Assembly: GCA_009785215.1 (NCBI GenBank)
Contig: WQWU01000031.1
Location: 1 to 32,750 of the forward strand
Reading direction: 5' to 3'
Length of the DNA: 32,750 nt
Source: Treponema sp.
Lineage (GTDB): Bacteria > Spirochaetota > Spirochaetia > Treponematales > Breznakiellaceae
The notes beneath the pieces are model-generated. The model did no database searches. It saw nothing but the letters and a program-made list of their open reading frames with translations, and was not told the origin of the DNA. This document shows positions 24,269-30,450 of this stretch, piece after piece. The translations under genes were made by a program, and so were the position numbers. Positions within the stretch are counted from its first letter, which is position 1; each line of letters begins with the position of its first letter.

Positions 24269-24587
24269 GCGGGAGGCGCAAAGGACGCGGGGGCGTAGGG
24301 TTGCTAAGAGCTCACACAAAGACACCAAGGCACGGAGGACGCGGGGGAAGAATTTTTAGAGTGTTGGTCACCTATGGTTTACTGCATTCTCCAGATTCCA
24401 TTCCAGTTTCCTTGACCAGTTCCTCTGCCGCCGCTGATCACAATAATGCCATTTGAAAATAAAAAAGAATTGGATGTTATTTTTCGCAATAATTGATTAA
24501 AGCAAGATCGCCAGATAGCGACTTTTTTGCGCAAAAAACGAAAAAGTGGTAATTGATACCTTGGCTATCGCTATGAAGGTAACTCTG
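24269..24587. other. Repeat-rich intergenic region
   Basis: No protein recognised. It holds a CACGGAGGACGCGG-type dispersed repeat (24309-24363, with a related stretch at 24270-24300), the left 50-bp direct repeat (24489-24538) and, directly after it, a GTGGTAATTGATACC motif (24546-24560) shared with the palindromic element at 20246-20345. Confidence 0.6.
24489..24538 (+). repeat. Left copy of a 50-bp direct repeat
   Basis: Identical to 25567-25616. The two copies flank the nucleotidyltransferase gene pair. Here only half of the terminator stem seen at the right copy is present. Confidence 0.9.
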
Positions 24588-24615
24588 TTTACAATTCGCA
24601 GATTTGCATTATAAT
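24588..24615 (+). promoter_or_regulatory. Promoter of the nucleotidyltransferase module
   Basis: TTTACA (24588-24593), TATAAT (24610-24615), spacer 16. The start codon at 24623 is 7 nt after the -10, so transcription should begin at or next to the ATG. Confidence 0.7.
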
Positions 24616-24622
24616 TAAAATA

Positions 24623-25018
24623 ATGATGATTTTGAGCCATGAAGAAAAATTAAAGCTTATGCGTTCTCTGAATTGGGATTATCTGGATACCCACGAAGAT
24701 ATGCTTTCTGTTATTGAAGGCAGCATGAAAACATCCGGAGCGTTTACCCGCGACAGATTGTTTGTTCGTTCTCTTGAGCGGCTGCCGTGGCATTATGTAA
24801 TAGCGCTTTGGGGAGTTGAAACAATTAAGGAATTATATACGCCGGAAATAGCAAACCGTATTTGGCCAAAAAGCAGGAGGTGTCATTTTGATTTTGCCAT
24901 CGCAGTATTACGAAGAGAGCCTTTACCCCCTACAAGATGGGGTGCTGAATATTTTACAACAGAGCGGCACAGATTTTTTTCTAACCGGGGGCACAGCTCT
25001 AAGCAGAGCGTATTATAA
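24623..25018 (+). CDS. Conserved partner protein upstream of the nucleotidyltransferase
   Basis: 131 aa. Residues 1-85 (MRSLNWDYLDTHEDMLSVIEG, FVRSLERLPWHYVIALWG, IKELYTPEIANRIWP) resemble the small protein often found just before AbiEii-type nucleotidyltransferase genes, as I remember that family; I know no domain name for it. The frame runs 131 nt into the downstream gene in another frame, and the RBS AGGAGG of that gene encodes its RR. The C-terminal third may therefore be read-through of a lost stop. Predicted leaderless start. Probably the antitoxin-side component, by gene order only. Confidence 0.65.
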   Translation: MMILSHEEKLKLMRSLNWDYLDTHEDMLSVIEGSMKTSGAFTRDRLFVRSLERLPWHYVIALWGVETIKELYTPEIANRIWPKSRRCHFDFAIAVLRREPLPPTRWGAEYFTTERHRFFSNRGHSSKQSVL

Positions 25019-25559
25019 TCATCGTTATTCTGATGATCTTGATTTTTTCTTAACTAATTCTAAAAACTATGATGAACAGCTAGATAAAGTTTTAGCAATA
25101 CTGGAAAAAAATGGATATATCTGGAGTACAGAAAATGATTATACAAGAGCGCCGAATTTTACAACCCTTAAAGTCCGTAAAGATACCAATGTTTTTCTAA
25201 AACTCGATTTTGTTAATGATTTGGTGCCTCATTACGGAGAAGTAATTGAAACAGAATTATTTTACCGGACAGATTCAATCCGTAATATGCTTTCCAATAA
25301 ATTATCAGCTCTCTTTCGATATTCGGCAAAAGATGTGACAGATATACGGGAAATTGCCCTGCATGAAAAAGTAGATTGGTCTCAGGCAATTAAAGACGCA
25401 CGGCAAAAAGAAGCAGGACTGGAATTAATTTATATTTCAGAGATATTAACAGGCATACCGCAAAGCGAATTTGAAACAATTACCTGGGTTAAAAAACCCG
25501 CCTGGGATGAGTTTCGCAGCGATATTGAACGAATTGTGTTTGATATAATGAATGGATAA
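24888..25559 (+). CDS. AbiEii-type nucleotidyltransferase (toxin candidate)
   Basis: 223 aa with a TTG start at 24888, 7 nt after a perfect AGGAGG. The nucleotidyltransferase core has FFLTGGTALSRAYYNHRYSDDLDFFL (the GG...DxD catalytic signature, about 31-56), then FTTLKVR, FLKLDFVND and MLSNKLSALFRYSAKDVTDI. Family members (AbiEii, MenT) transfer nucleotides to tRNA or other targets and act as abortive-infection toxins. It overlaps the preceding partner gene, and the module is flanked by 50-bp direct repeats, with a terminator at its end. Confidence 0.85.
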   Translation: MILPSQYYEESLYPLQDGVLNILQQSGTDFFLTGGTALSRAYYNHRYSDDLDFFLTNSKNYDEQLDKVLAILEKNGYIWSTENDYTRAPNFTTLKVRKDTNVFLKLDFVNDLVPHYGEVIETELFYRTDSIRNMLSNKLSALFRYSAKDVTDIREIALHEKVDWSQAIKDARQKEAGLELIYISEILTGIPQSEFETITWVKKPAWDEFRSDIERIVFDIMNG

Positions 25560-25566
25560 ACACATC

Positions 25567-25616
25567 ATAATTGATTAAAGCAAGATCGCCAGATAGCGAC
25601 TTTTTTGCGCAAAAAA
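25567..25616 (+). repeat. Right copy of the 50-bp direct repeat
   Basis: Identical to 24489-24538, 1078 bp apart. It includes the left arm of a terminator and the palindrome TTTTTTGCGCAAAAAA. Confidence 0.9.
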
Positions 25617-25640
25617 AATCGCTATCTGGCGATCTTTTTT
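25582..25640 (+). terminator. Rho-independent terminator
   Basis: Perfect 18-bp stem (25582-25599 pairs with 25619-25636, core GATCGCCAGATAGCGA) followed by a T run to 25640. It ends the nucleotidyltransferase transcript just before the next gene. Confidence 0.85.
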
Positions 25641-25654
25641 ATTATATTCTAAGT

Positions 25655-25987
25655 ATGAAGAAAGATAGTTTTTGGGGACGGGTTAAAGTCCTTTTAAATG
25701 CCCATAATATGTCTCAAAAACAGTTTGCCGAGGTGACGGGTTTTTCTCTGGGTACCATACGCGGATGGATTTATCACAACAGGGTTCCGGAACTTTCTGC
25801 GGCTTATGCTGTTGCGTATGCATTGGGGGTTTCGCTGGAATACCTCCTGGGCGGAAAGGAGAAGGAAATAACCGAACTGCGGTTCAGGGAACTGGAAATG
25901 AGAAAAACCGCTGCCCGTATTACAAGGTTGCTGTATGAAGCGCAGCTTGAATTAAAACAAATGCGACCCCTTGCCGGGAAAAATTAG
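25655..25987 (+). CDS. XRE-family HTH protein
   Basis: 110 aa from ATG 25655; an in-frame upstream TTG at 25571 would be inside the terminator and is rejected. HTH at about 8-65: VKVLLNAHNMSQKQFAEVTG, FSLGTIRGWIYHNRVPE, AYALGVSLEYLLGG, then a charged helical tail. Stand-alone regulators of this kind are frequent in Treponema. No RBS is visible; a TATATT (25643-25648) ends 6 nt before the ATG, so a leaderless start is possible although no -35 is convincing. Target unknown. Confidence 0.82.
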   Translation: MKKDSFWGRVKVLLNAHNMSQKQFAEVTGFSLGTIRGWIYHNRVPELSAAYAVAYALGVSLEYLLGGKEKEITELRFRELEMRKTAARITRLLYEAQLELKQMRPLAGKN

Positions 25988-26009
25988 ATGCTTTTCCGGT
26001 GAGTTTCCC

Positions 26010-26056
26010 TTGACAGTATTCCGTTTTTAACGTAATATTATAGTATTAACGTAATA
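26010..26056 (+). promoter_or_regulatory. Promoter and operators of the second HigBA pair
   Basis: TTGACA (26010-26015), TAATAT (26033-26038), spacer 17. The 11-mer TTAACGTAATA occurs twice, at 26027-26037 over the -10 and at 26046-26056 downstream, a likely HigA binding pair. Leader about 20 nt. Confidence 0.8.
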
Positions 26057-26064
26057 GGTAAGGC

Positions 26065-26343
26065 ATGAATAAATTTAAGGATAATCTGACAAAGCGAATC
26101 TTTGATGGAGAAGTTGTAAAAGGCTTTCCAGTTGAAGTATTAAGAAGAGCTGTTATCAAATTAACCATGGTTGAAGCTGCAACAGATCTTCGGGAACTTG
26201 CAACTCCACCTTCTAACCGGCTTGAAAAACTAAAGGGTGACCGGGCAGAGCAGTGGTCAATAAGAGTTAATGACAAGTACAGAATCTGCTTCGATTGGGG
26301 CAATAACGGTGCCAACAATATTGAATTTGTTGATTATCATTAA
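26065..26343 (+). CDS. higB: HigB toxin (RelE-type mRNA endonuclease)
   Basis: 92 aa, family length. Features: LRRAVIKLTMVEAATDLREL, PPSNRLEKLKGDRAEQWSIR, VNDKYRICFDWG and IEFVDYH, the classic HigB/GraT pattern with the C-terminal catalytic basic and Tyr/His residues. It cleaves mRNA on the ribosome when free of HigA. It is followed 12 bp later by higA. TAAGG lies very close to the ATG; TAGG 6 nt upstream may be the effective RBS. Confidence 0.92.
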   Translation: MNKFKDNLTKRIFDGEVVKGFPVEVLRRAVIKLTMVEAATDLRELATPPSNRLEKLKGDRAEQWSIRVNDKYRICFDWGNNGANNIEFVDYH

Positions 26344-26355
26344 GGAAGGTGTTTT

Positions 26356-26664
26356 ATGGCGAAAAAAATTATTATAACAGTCGGTGACATTTTAAAAGAA
26401 GAATACCTTGATCCTTTAGGTATAAGCGCTTATAGGCTTGCAAATGAAATAGGGGTATCTACTTCATTAGTTTCGCAAATTATCCGCGGCACTACCGCTG
26501 TATCGGCAGATGTCGCATGGAGGCTTGGACAGTTTTTTGATACTAGTCCGCAATATTGGCTTAATATGCAGGCTTCATGTGACAGCAGGAAAGTGAACGA
26601 TAAATATGCAAAACTAAAATTAAAAATTCCCTCATACAGGGAATTTGCAAAAGTCCCTGTATGA
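26356..26664 (+). CDS. higA: HigA antitoxin
   Basis: 102 aa. GDILKEEYLDPLGISAYRLA, EIGVSTSLVSQIIRGTTAVS, AWRLGQFFDTSPQYWLNMQ: the HigA/VapI HTH antitoxin pattern. It binds HigB and represses the promoter at 26010-26056. AAGGAAGG precedes the ATG. The C-terminal tail (KLKLKIPSYREFAKVPV) is slightly extended. Confidence 0.92.
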   Translation: MAKKIIITVGDILKEEYLDPLGISAYRLANEIGVSTSLVSQIIRGTTAVSADVAWRLGQFFDTSPQYWLNMQASCDSRKVNDKYAKLKLKIPSYREFAKVPV

Positions 26665-26680
26665 ATATTTTTTGCTAGTT

Positions 26681-26729
26681 CTCTCGCGGAGACGCTGAGG
26701 CGCAGAGGACACGTGGGAAGAAGTTTTAG
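26681..26729. repeat. GGAGACGC-type dispersed repeat, copy
   Basis: CGCGGAGACGCTGAGGCGCA followed by GAGGACACGTGGGAAGAAG. Related copies lie at 24309-24363, 26997-27057 and 27069-27110; all end in (A)GAAGAnTTTTTA. Confidence 0.75.
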
Positions 26730-26750
26730 TCTTTGATAACGCAATCAATA

Positions 26751-26840
26751 TCATGGATGTTTTCTTATGTACCTAGCTATCATAAATAGCGAAACACTTA
26801 TAAGCATCAATGAAATAGTAACAATTATTTGAAAAAACAT
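26751..26840 (-). CDS. Tiny single-span membrane protein (29 aa)
   Basis: MFFQIIVTISLMLISVSLFM followed by IARYIRKHP and stop: one hydrophobic helix and a basic tail, predicted inner-membrane small protein with the tail in the cytoplasm. TAGGAGG lies 6 nt before the ATG and a good promoter is upstream. Size and topology resemble small membrane toxins or regulators, but no family is recognised. Confidence 0.6.
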   Translation of the reverse strand: MFFQIIVTISLMLISVSLFMIARYIRKHP

Positions 26841-26863
26841 ATTAACCTCCTACCCATATTTTA

Positions 26864-26891
26864 ATTATAACAACAATTTTACATTTTGCAA
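26864..26891 (-). promoter_or_regulatory. Promoter of the 29-aa membrane protein gene
   Basis: Minus-strand TTGCAA (26886-26891) and TATAAT (26864-26869), spacer 16, followed by TAGGAGG and the ATG at 26840. Confidence 0.65.
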
Positions 26892-26923
26892 TACAAAAAA
26901 AATGGGTTGCCTGTCGCTTTTGT

Positions 26924-26952
26924 ACCCTTCCGTCTTTTACCGTGTACACCAG
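26924..26952. repeat. Copy of the recF 3' end
   Basis: Matches 28011-28039 (last codons of recF) at 27 of 29 positions, in the same orientation, but outside any gene. Probably a relic of duplication when the region between the DUF721 gene and gyrA was rearranged. Confidence 0.6.
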
Positions 26953-26996
26953 GTAGAGGTGACGGTCACCTTAGGTGTAAAGCGCAGAAGGATGAA

Positions 26997-27057
26997 GCTC
27001 CTCACGTGAAGGCACGAAGGCGCAGTGGACATGGAGGAAGATTTTTATAAAATGACA
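26997..27057. repeat. Dispersed repeat, copy
   Basis: CTCACGTGAAGGCACGAAGG, then CGCAGTGGACATGGAGGAAG and ATTTTTATAAAATGACA. Same family as 26681-26729. Confidence 0.7.
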
Positions 27058-27068
27058 GTTGTTGCAAA

Positions 27069-27110
27069 AGCTCACGCGGAGACGCGGAGGAAGATTTTTT
27101 AGAGTGACAG
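27069..27110. repeat. Dispersed repeat, copy
   Basis: CTCACGCGGAGACGCGGAGG followed by AAGATTTTTTAGAGTGACAG. Tandem to the preceding copy, about 70 bp apart. Confidence 0.7.
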
Positions 27111-27218
27111 TGGTTGCAGAGAGCAATTTGCTGAAGCGACAGGCTTAAAAAGAACGTTTTTTGTAAAAAACAACTTTCAGAAAGCTATAAAAAGTGTTAT
27201 ATTATAAATAGGTAAAAT

Positions 27219-27329
27219 ATGGGTATGGAAATTTTGTTAATAGGCGCATTAATTGTCGGGGTTCCTCTTATAATAATGGGTAGTATATCCGCTTGGCGAG
27301 AACGCCGTTATGGCGAACAAGCGCAGTAA
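27219..27329 (+). CDS. Tiny single-span membrane protein (36 aa)
   Basis: MGMEILLIGALIVGVPLIIM, then GSISAWRERRYGEQAQ and stop: a hydrophobic helix and a charged cytoplasmic tail. A weak AGGT lies 5'; ATG 27219 or 27225 could start it. TATATT/TATTAT sequences upstream may be the -10. Not similar to the 29-aa protein in sequence but alike in design. Confidence 0.5.
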   Translation: MGMEILLIGALIVGVPLIIMGSISAWRERRYGEQAQ

Positions 27330-27521
27330 GCACCTCATGACATAGGTAACACTTTTAAAAAGCGACAGGTCTTCTGAACTTAACAATGTCATATTTCCAG
27401 TTTGGGCATAATTGCTTTTTACATACCCGTTGCGTTCCCTTGAATTTTTCGACTATTTCTGGTATGCTAAAAAAAATGGATAAAGATAGCTACATCAGCT
27501 TTATGGCATTGCATTAAAAAG
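27330..27521. other. Intergenic region, nothing recognised
   Basis: No gene, clear terminator or repeat seen between the tiny membrane protein and the DUF721 gene. Confidence 0.4.
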
Positions 27522-28004
27522 CTAGGTGCTGCCTTTTTCCCTTTCTGCGATGGCTTGTCCTATTTTAATCAGCTTTTCTCTTAAATCGTCGTCTTTGATT
27601 GCGCCGTAATCGGCGGGGGATGGTTCATGCGCTTCGAAGGTTTGTTCCGGTATCGGCGGATACTCTGTTGTTTCTGTTTGCTTTTCGCCCGCGCTGCGAG
27701 CAGGTTTGCTTCGACCGAGCATGAGGGAAATGCCGGAAATTTTCATTTCGGGAAAACGGATGTTATAATCTTTTATCAGTTCTTTTTGTTTTGTCTGCAG
27801 AATTTGTTTCCAGCCGGGATGATCCATTTCTACCAATAGAATGCCTCTCTCCAGTTCTTTGATTCGGGAATGGTTTGCTGCTTCCGCAATTCCGTTTTTA
27901 GCGGTGATGTCTGCCCAGGAGTCAAAAAGATTTGTGTAGCCTTGCGCTTTTTTTACAAACTGTTCGTCAAAGAGGGAAGAAAGAATGGAGCCGGCTGTTT
28001 TCAT
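27522..28004 (-). CDS. DUF721 / DciA-like protein
   Basis: 160 aa from ATG 28004, which overlaps the recF stop by ATGA and has AAAGG upstream; a longer frame from 28055 inside recF is rejected. The N-terminal DUF721 domain has LSSLFDEQFVKKAQGYTNLF, FDSWADITAKNGIAE, GILLVEMDHPGWKQIL and IKDYNIRFPEMKISG. DciA proteins with this domain help load the replicative helicase. It occupies the slot of T. pallidum TP0004. The C-terminal 70 residues are charged and probably disordered. Confidence 0.88.
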   Translation of the reverse strand: MKTAGSILSSLFDEQFVKKAQGYTNLFDSWADITAKNGIAEAANHSRIKELERGILLVEMDHPGWKQILQTKQKELIKDYNIRFPEMKISGISLMLGRSKPARSAGEKQTETTEYPPIPEQTFEAHEPSPADYGAIKDDDLREKLIKIGQAIAEREKGST

Positions 28005-29107
28005 GGTTGCACCTTTCCGTCTTTTACTGTGTACACCAGCGTATCTTCTTTGCAATAGCGCTGGTATGGCTCTTCGGGGAGGAAGGTGTAAAAAGCCTGA
28101 TCATAGGCGGGCAGTACAGAGATAAATCTGCGTCTTTTTTCGCCGTCCATTTCCAGGAGGACGTCGTCCAGGAGCAGGATGGGGTTTAAGTTTGTCATTG
28201 CTGAAAAGCGGCAGGCTTGCGCCGCTCTGAGCAGCAGGGCAAGGAGACGTTTTTGCCCTGTGGAGGCTTTTACCGTGAAATCGGTGCCGTTATGTGCAAA
28301 TACGTAGCGGTCGCGGTGAGGACCGGAAAGAGACAGCCCTGCAGCCATGTCTGCGGGGCGGCGCTGCTGAAGGTGAGAAAGCGCATCGTCTTCATTCGCG
28401 CTCTTCCAGGATTGAGTGTACTGCACAGAAATGCCGCTAATGCCGGAAACCTCTTCGTAGAGCGTGCTGAAAAGATGAGAAAAATCCTGTACGGCTGTTT
28501 CGCGCTTTTTCATCAATTTAAGTCCGTACATGGTAAATTGCGGGTCGAGGGCATCCAAAACCGCCTCCGGGCTGCCGGTTAGTTTTTGCAAAGAATAATC
28601 CCGCAGTAAAGTGTTGCGTGTTTTTAAAACATGGCGGTAGCGGCGGAGGTCTTCCAGATAGACAGGGTCGTAAAGACTTAAAGTTTGATCAAAGAACCAG
28701 CGGCGGCGTTCGGGACTGCCGCTGACAAATTCCATGTCTTCGTGGCAAAAGACGATTGTTGGAGCTATGGAAAGCAATTCCTTTCTGTCTGCTGCCTGCT
28801 TTCCATTAATAAATATTGCTTTTTTTCCCTTTTCAAATTTTACAAGGATGTTGTCGTTAACGGATTGGGCAAGTTTTACTTCGGCAGAAAAATCCTTATC
28901 TGCGTTTTTAATAAAAAAGTTACGCGCTAATTCGCTGTCACGGACTGTGCGAAAAGACGAAGCGTAGGCGCAAAAATACAATGCTTCCAGAAAATTTGTT
29001 TTTCCCTGGCCGTTTTCTCCCACAAGAAAAACTTCTTTTGCGCCTGTAAAAATTTCTGCGTCAAGAAGATTTCTAAATGACGCTGTTCGTAAAGATGAAA
29101 ATAACAT
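28001..29107 (-). CDS. recF: RecF recombination-mediator ATPase
   Basis: 368 aa from ATG 29107 (MLFSSLRTASFRNLL, as RecF normally begins); an extension to the TTG overlapping the dnaN stop would be encoded by tandem repeats. Walker A GENGQGKTN, ABC signature LSGPHRDR, Walker B ILLLDDVLLEMD. It binds gapped DNA and helps load RecA at stalled forks. Middle of the dnaA-dnaN-recF-DUF721 series. Confidence 0.95.
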   Translation of the reverse strand: MLFSSLRTASFRNLLDAEIFTGAKEVFLVGENGQGKTNFLEALYFCAYASSFRTVRDSELARNFFIKNADKDFSAEVKLAQSVNDNILVKFEKGKKAIFINGKQAADRKELLSIAPTIVFCHEDMEFVSGSPERRRWFFDQTLSLYDPVYLEDLRRYRHVLKTRNTLLRDYSLQKLTGSPEAVLDALDPQFTMYGLKLMKKRETAVQDFSHLFSTLYEEVSGISGISVQYTQSWKSANEDDALSHLQQRRPADMAAGLSLSGPHRDRYVFAHNGTDFTVKASTGQKRLLALLLRAAQACRFSAMTNLNPILLLDDVLLEMDGEKRRRFISVLPAYDQAFYTFLPEEPYQRYCKEDTLVYTVKDGKVQP

Positions 29108-29122
29108 CTTTTTAAACTTGCT

Positions 29123-29164
29123 ATCAAGATTGCTGCAATCAAGATTGCTTGCAATCAAGATTGC
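29123..29164 (-). repeat. Three tandem copies at the dnaN-recF junction
   Basis: ATCAAGATTGC at 29123-29133, 29138-29148 and 29154-29164 (period 15-16 bp); the last overlaps the end of dnaN (MQS, stop). Units are themselves dyad-like (GCAATC AA GATTGC). Confidence 0.8.
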
Positions 29165-30255
29165 ATGGGCATTACGATGTGGAAAAAGTCTTTTTCCGGA
29201 ACGGGTTCTATCGTTATTGCTTTTGCCGCGCTGTTAAAACGAATTTTTATTTCATCATCTGTCATTATTTTAAAAGGTTCTTCCAAATAACGGTAATTAA
29301 GGGCAATAGTAATATCTTCTCCGTCATATTTGCATGGTATTTCTGTGTCTGCTTCTCCGTTTTCACCTTCTCCCGAATAAACAGCAATCTTTCCGGAAGA
29401 TATTCCCAGATAAACTCTGTGTGATTTTTTTTCTACCATGTGTACAACACAACGTAATGCATTTAACATTTCATCGCGTTTTACAGTAAGATAAAATTCC
29501 TGGCTTTCCGGTATTACTTTTTTATAGTTGGGAAATATTCCTTCTATAAGCAATGAAGAAAATTTGTACGATGCAAAATTTATAAATATCATTTTATCGC
29601 TTATGGAAATATTTATAAGTCCTTCTTCGCCGGATCTTTTTAAAATAGTGTTTAAAATTTTAGGCAGAATAATTACTCCGGGGAAATCTTTTATTTTATC
29701 TCCTGTTTTTTTGGAAATAAAAGCAAGTCTTCTTCCGTCGGTAGCAACCATAATTATTTTATTGTCGCTTTTTTCCATGTAAACGCCGTTCATGAAAGGA
29801 CGGGTTTCATCATCAGAAACTGCAAAAACACTTTGTTGAATCATATCTTTAAAATCTTTAATTGGCATTTCGAAAAATGGTTCTGATGAAACAGGTAATT
29901 CCGGAAATTTATCAGGTGCTATGCTTTTTAATTTATATTCAGGTTTTTTTTGAGTTACGGGTTTTATAACTACTATGTTATTTTCTTTTTGATAAAACTC
30001 TATTTCTTCCGGAAGTGTTCCAAGAATACTTAAAAATTTATCACCGTAAATGGTTGTAGAACCTGCTTCCAATACTTTCACAGGTACTTCAGTCTGAAAA
30101 TTAACTTTTAAATCTTTTGCCTTAATAATAAGACGATCATTGTTTGCTTCAAGATAAATATTTGATAATATCAAAATATTACTCTTTGAAGCTATTATAT
30201 CCTGTGCTATGGATATTTCTTTTAAAAGCACCTCTTTATTACAGGTAAATCTCAT
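29155..30255 (-). CDS. dnaN: DNA polymerase III beta sliding clamp
   Basis: 366 aa, full family length with the three clamp domains. Recognisable pieces: MRFTCNKEVLLKEISIAQDI, VSDDETRPFMNGVYMEKSDN, MVATDGRRLAF and the C-terminal FFHIVMPMQS (usual PMR/PMQ end). A ring dimer that holds the polymerase on DNA. AAGGAG precedes the ATG. Confidence 0.97.
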   Translation of the reverse strand: MRFTCNKEVLLKEISIAQDIIASKSNILILSNIYLEANNDRLIIKAKDLKVNFQTEVPVKVLEAGSTTIYGDKFLSILGTLPEEIEFYQKENNIVVIKPVTQKKPEYKLKSIAPDKFPELPVSSEPFFEMPIKDFKDMIQQSVFAVSDDETRPFMNGVYMEKSDNKIIMVATDGRRLAFISKKTGDKIKDFPGVIILPKILNTILKRSGEEGLINISISDKMIFINFASYKFSSLLIEGIFPNYKKVIPESQEFYLTVKRDEMLNALRCVVHMVEKKSHRVYLGISSGKIAVYSGEGENGEADTEIPCKYDGEDITIALNYRYLEEPFKIMTDDEIKIRFNSAAKAITIEPVPEKDFFHIVMPMQS

Positions 30256-30450
30256 TTTTTAATCTCCTTAATTAATATTAAATTTTATATATAAATAATA
30301 ACAGTAATAATAAGCCGGCTTAAATGTGTAAAACCCGCCTAATTCATTATCTGTATTAAACTTACAACTGCAATAACCTACTAACAATTATGCAACTTTT
30401 TCCACACTTTCCACAAGCTGTAACTTATTAACAACATAATAACACCTTTT
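30256..30450. promoter_or_regulatory. dnaA-dnaN spacer with DnaA-box-like sites
   Basis: TTTTCCACA (30398-30406) and CTTTCCACA (30407-30415) lie in tandem, with TTATGCAAC (30389-30397) beside them; each is close to the DnaA box TTATNCACA. The rest is AT-rich and likely carries the dnaN promoter. It may be part of a bipartite origin or a DnaA-titration site. Confidence 0.55.

Noticed and set aside
24262-24456. 64-codon frame over the GGACGCGG repeat
   Set aside because: Composed of repeat sequence, no RBS, no similarity.
24489-25616. CRISPR-like interpretation of the two 50-bp repeats
   Set aside because: Only two copies, over 1 kb apart, with genes between them.
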